Assembly: GCA_023450835.1 (NCBI GenBank)
Contig: JAEXGM010000266.1
Coordinates: 1-5,978, forward strand
DNA: 5,978 bases
Source: Bacillota bacterium
Lineage (GTDB): Bacteria > Bacillota > Clostridia > Lachnospirales > Lachnospiraceae
Direction: 5' to 3'
The position numbers and the translations under genes are program-made. This document shows positions 5,527 to 5,978 of this stretch, one piece after another. Every line of letters begins with the position of its first letter. Positions within the stretch are counted from its first letter, which is position 1. The notes under the pieces were generated by a model. That model searched no databases. It saw only the letters and a list, made by a program, of their open reading frames with translations, and had not been told where the DNA came from.

Positions 5527-5958
5527 GTGCGAATACTCAAAGGGAAAGTACATTTGATAAGCTTTTTGCTTATTATATTTGTAGGGAGCTCTGTATTCTT
5601 TACCGGATGTAAGTCGGAAGACACGGGCGGAAAAAAAATAAAGGATCTAGAGTTTACGATAGTAGAGGATGCGGATGTACCCGAACCCCTCATGAAGATA
5701 ATCAATGAAAAGAAGAAGGAACCCTTTAAGCTTTCCTATTCTGATACGGAAAATCTATACATAGTAGTTGGGTATGGTGAGCAGCCCACAGGAGGCTATA
5801 GTATTAAGGTAAATGAAGTTTACCTTACGGATAATGCCGTTGTAGTAGATACGGATTTAATAGGACCGGGAGAAAATGAACAGGTTACCAATGCTCTTAC
5901 CTATCCCTACGTAGTTATAAAGACAGAATTTACCGATAAAACACCAAAATATAAATAA
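5527..5958 (+). CDS. Small lipoprotein with a PrcB-like C-terminal domain
   Basis: A 143-residue exported lipoprotein. The signal peptide has a basic start (MRILKGK), a hydrophobic core (residues 9-25) and an FTGC lipobox with the lipidated Cys at position 28, so the mature part (about 116 residues) should be anchored on the outer face of the membrane. The C-terminal half carries the hallmark of the PrcB C-terminal domain family: GEQPTGGYSIKV (84-95), a VVVDTDLIGPGE strand-turn (105-116), then VTNALTYPYVVIKTE (120-134). The family is named after PrcB of the Treponema denticola dentilisin protease complex, but most members are small secreted proteins of unknown role, and no protease gene is visible here. 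The GTG at 5527 is the only start that gives a full signal peptide. Ribosome-site candidates are AAGGAG (5518-5523, close at 3 bases) and GGAGG (5511-5515, 11 bases), both in or beside the hairpin. It ends in two consecutive TAA codons and probably shares a transcript with the PEGA gene. Confidence 0.85.
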   Translation: MRILKGKVHLISFLLIIFVGSSVFFTGCKSEDTGGKKIKDLEFTIVEDADVPEPLMKIINEKKKEPFKLSYSDTENLYIVVGYGEQPTGGYSIKVNEVYLTDNAVVVDTDLIGPGENEQVTNALTYPYVVIKTEFTDKTPKYK

Positions 5959-5978
5959 TAAGTAAAAAAGGACTGCCG

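Overview
The window looks like ordinary chromosome from an AT-rich, spore-forming Firmicute. The best fit is Lachnospiraceae (Anaerocolumna / Lachnoclostridium-like). The support is the low GC content, strong AGGAGG-type ribosome sites, TTG and GTG starts, a clostridial CCA-adding enzyme, a CotS-family spore-coat protein, and a PEGA surface protein. No database search was possible, so the lineage is an inference. All real genes are on the + strand; I see no gene on the - strand and no rRNA, tRNA, CRISPR array, insertion sequence or phage gene.

Layout: (1) 3-266, the 3' end of an unidentified gene cut by the window edge. (2) 375-1253, a multi-pass CPBP (CAAX/Rce1-type) intramembrane metalloprotease with all three motifs. 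(3) 1360-2667, cca, the tRNA CCA-adding enzyme, with its own promoter lying inside a long inverted repeat. (4) 2778-3854, a CotS/APH-fold spore-coat protein whose two kinase acidic positions are both Asn. (5) 4011-5456, a single-pass surface protein with three PEGA repeats, behind its own promoter. (6) 5527-5958, a small lipoprotein with a PrcB-like C-terminal domain, whose ribosome site lies in a strong hairpin. The intergenic gaps are short (70-156 bases) but rich in inverted repeats. No gene-free stretch exceeds 300 bases.

Functional reading: the first four genes look like unrelated housekeeping or sporulation functions that are neighbours by location. Genes 5 and 6 form a plausible pair. 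Both products should sit outside the membrane, no strong terminator separates them, and the second seems able to be translationally regulated by the hairpin between them. I do not see a recognised defence or mobile system. The most unusual signals are regulatory (hairpins over promoters and ribosome sites) and enzymatic (degenerate active sites in the HD region of Cca and in the CotS kinase fold).
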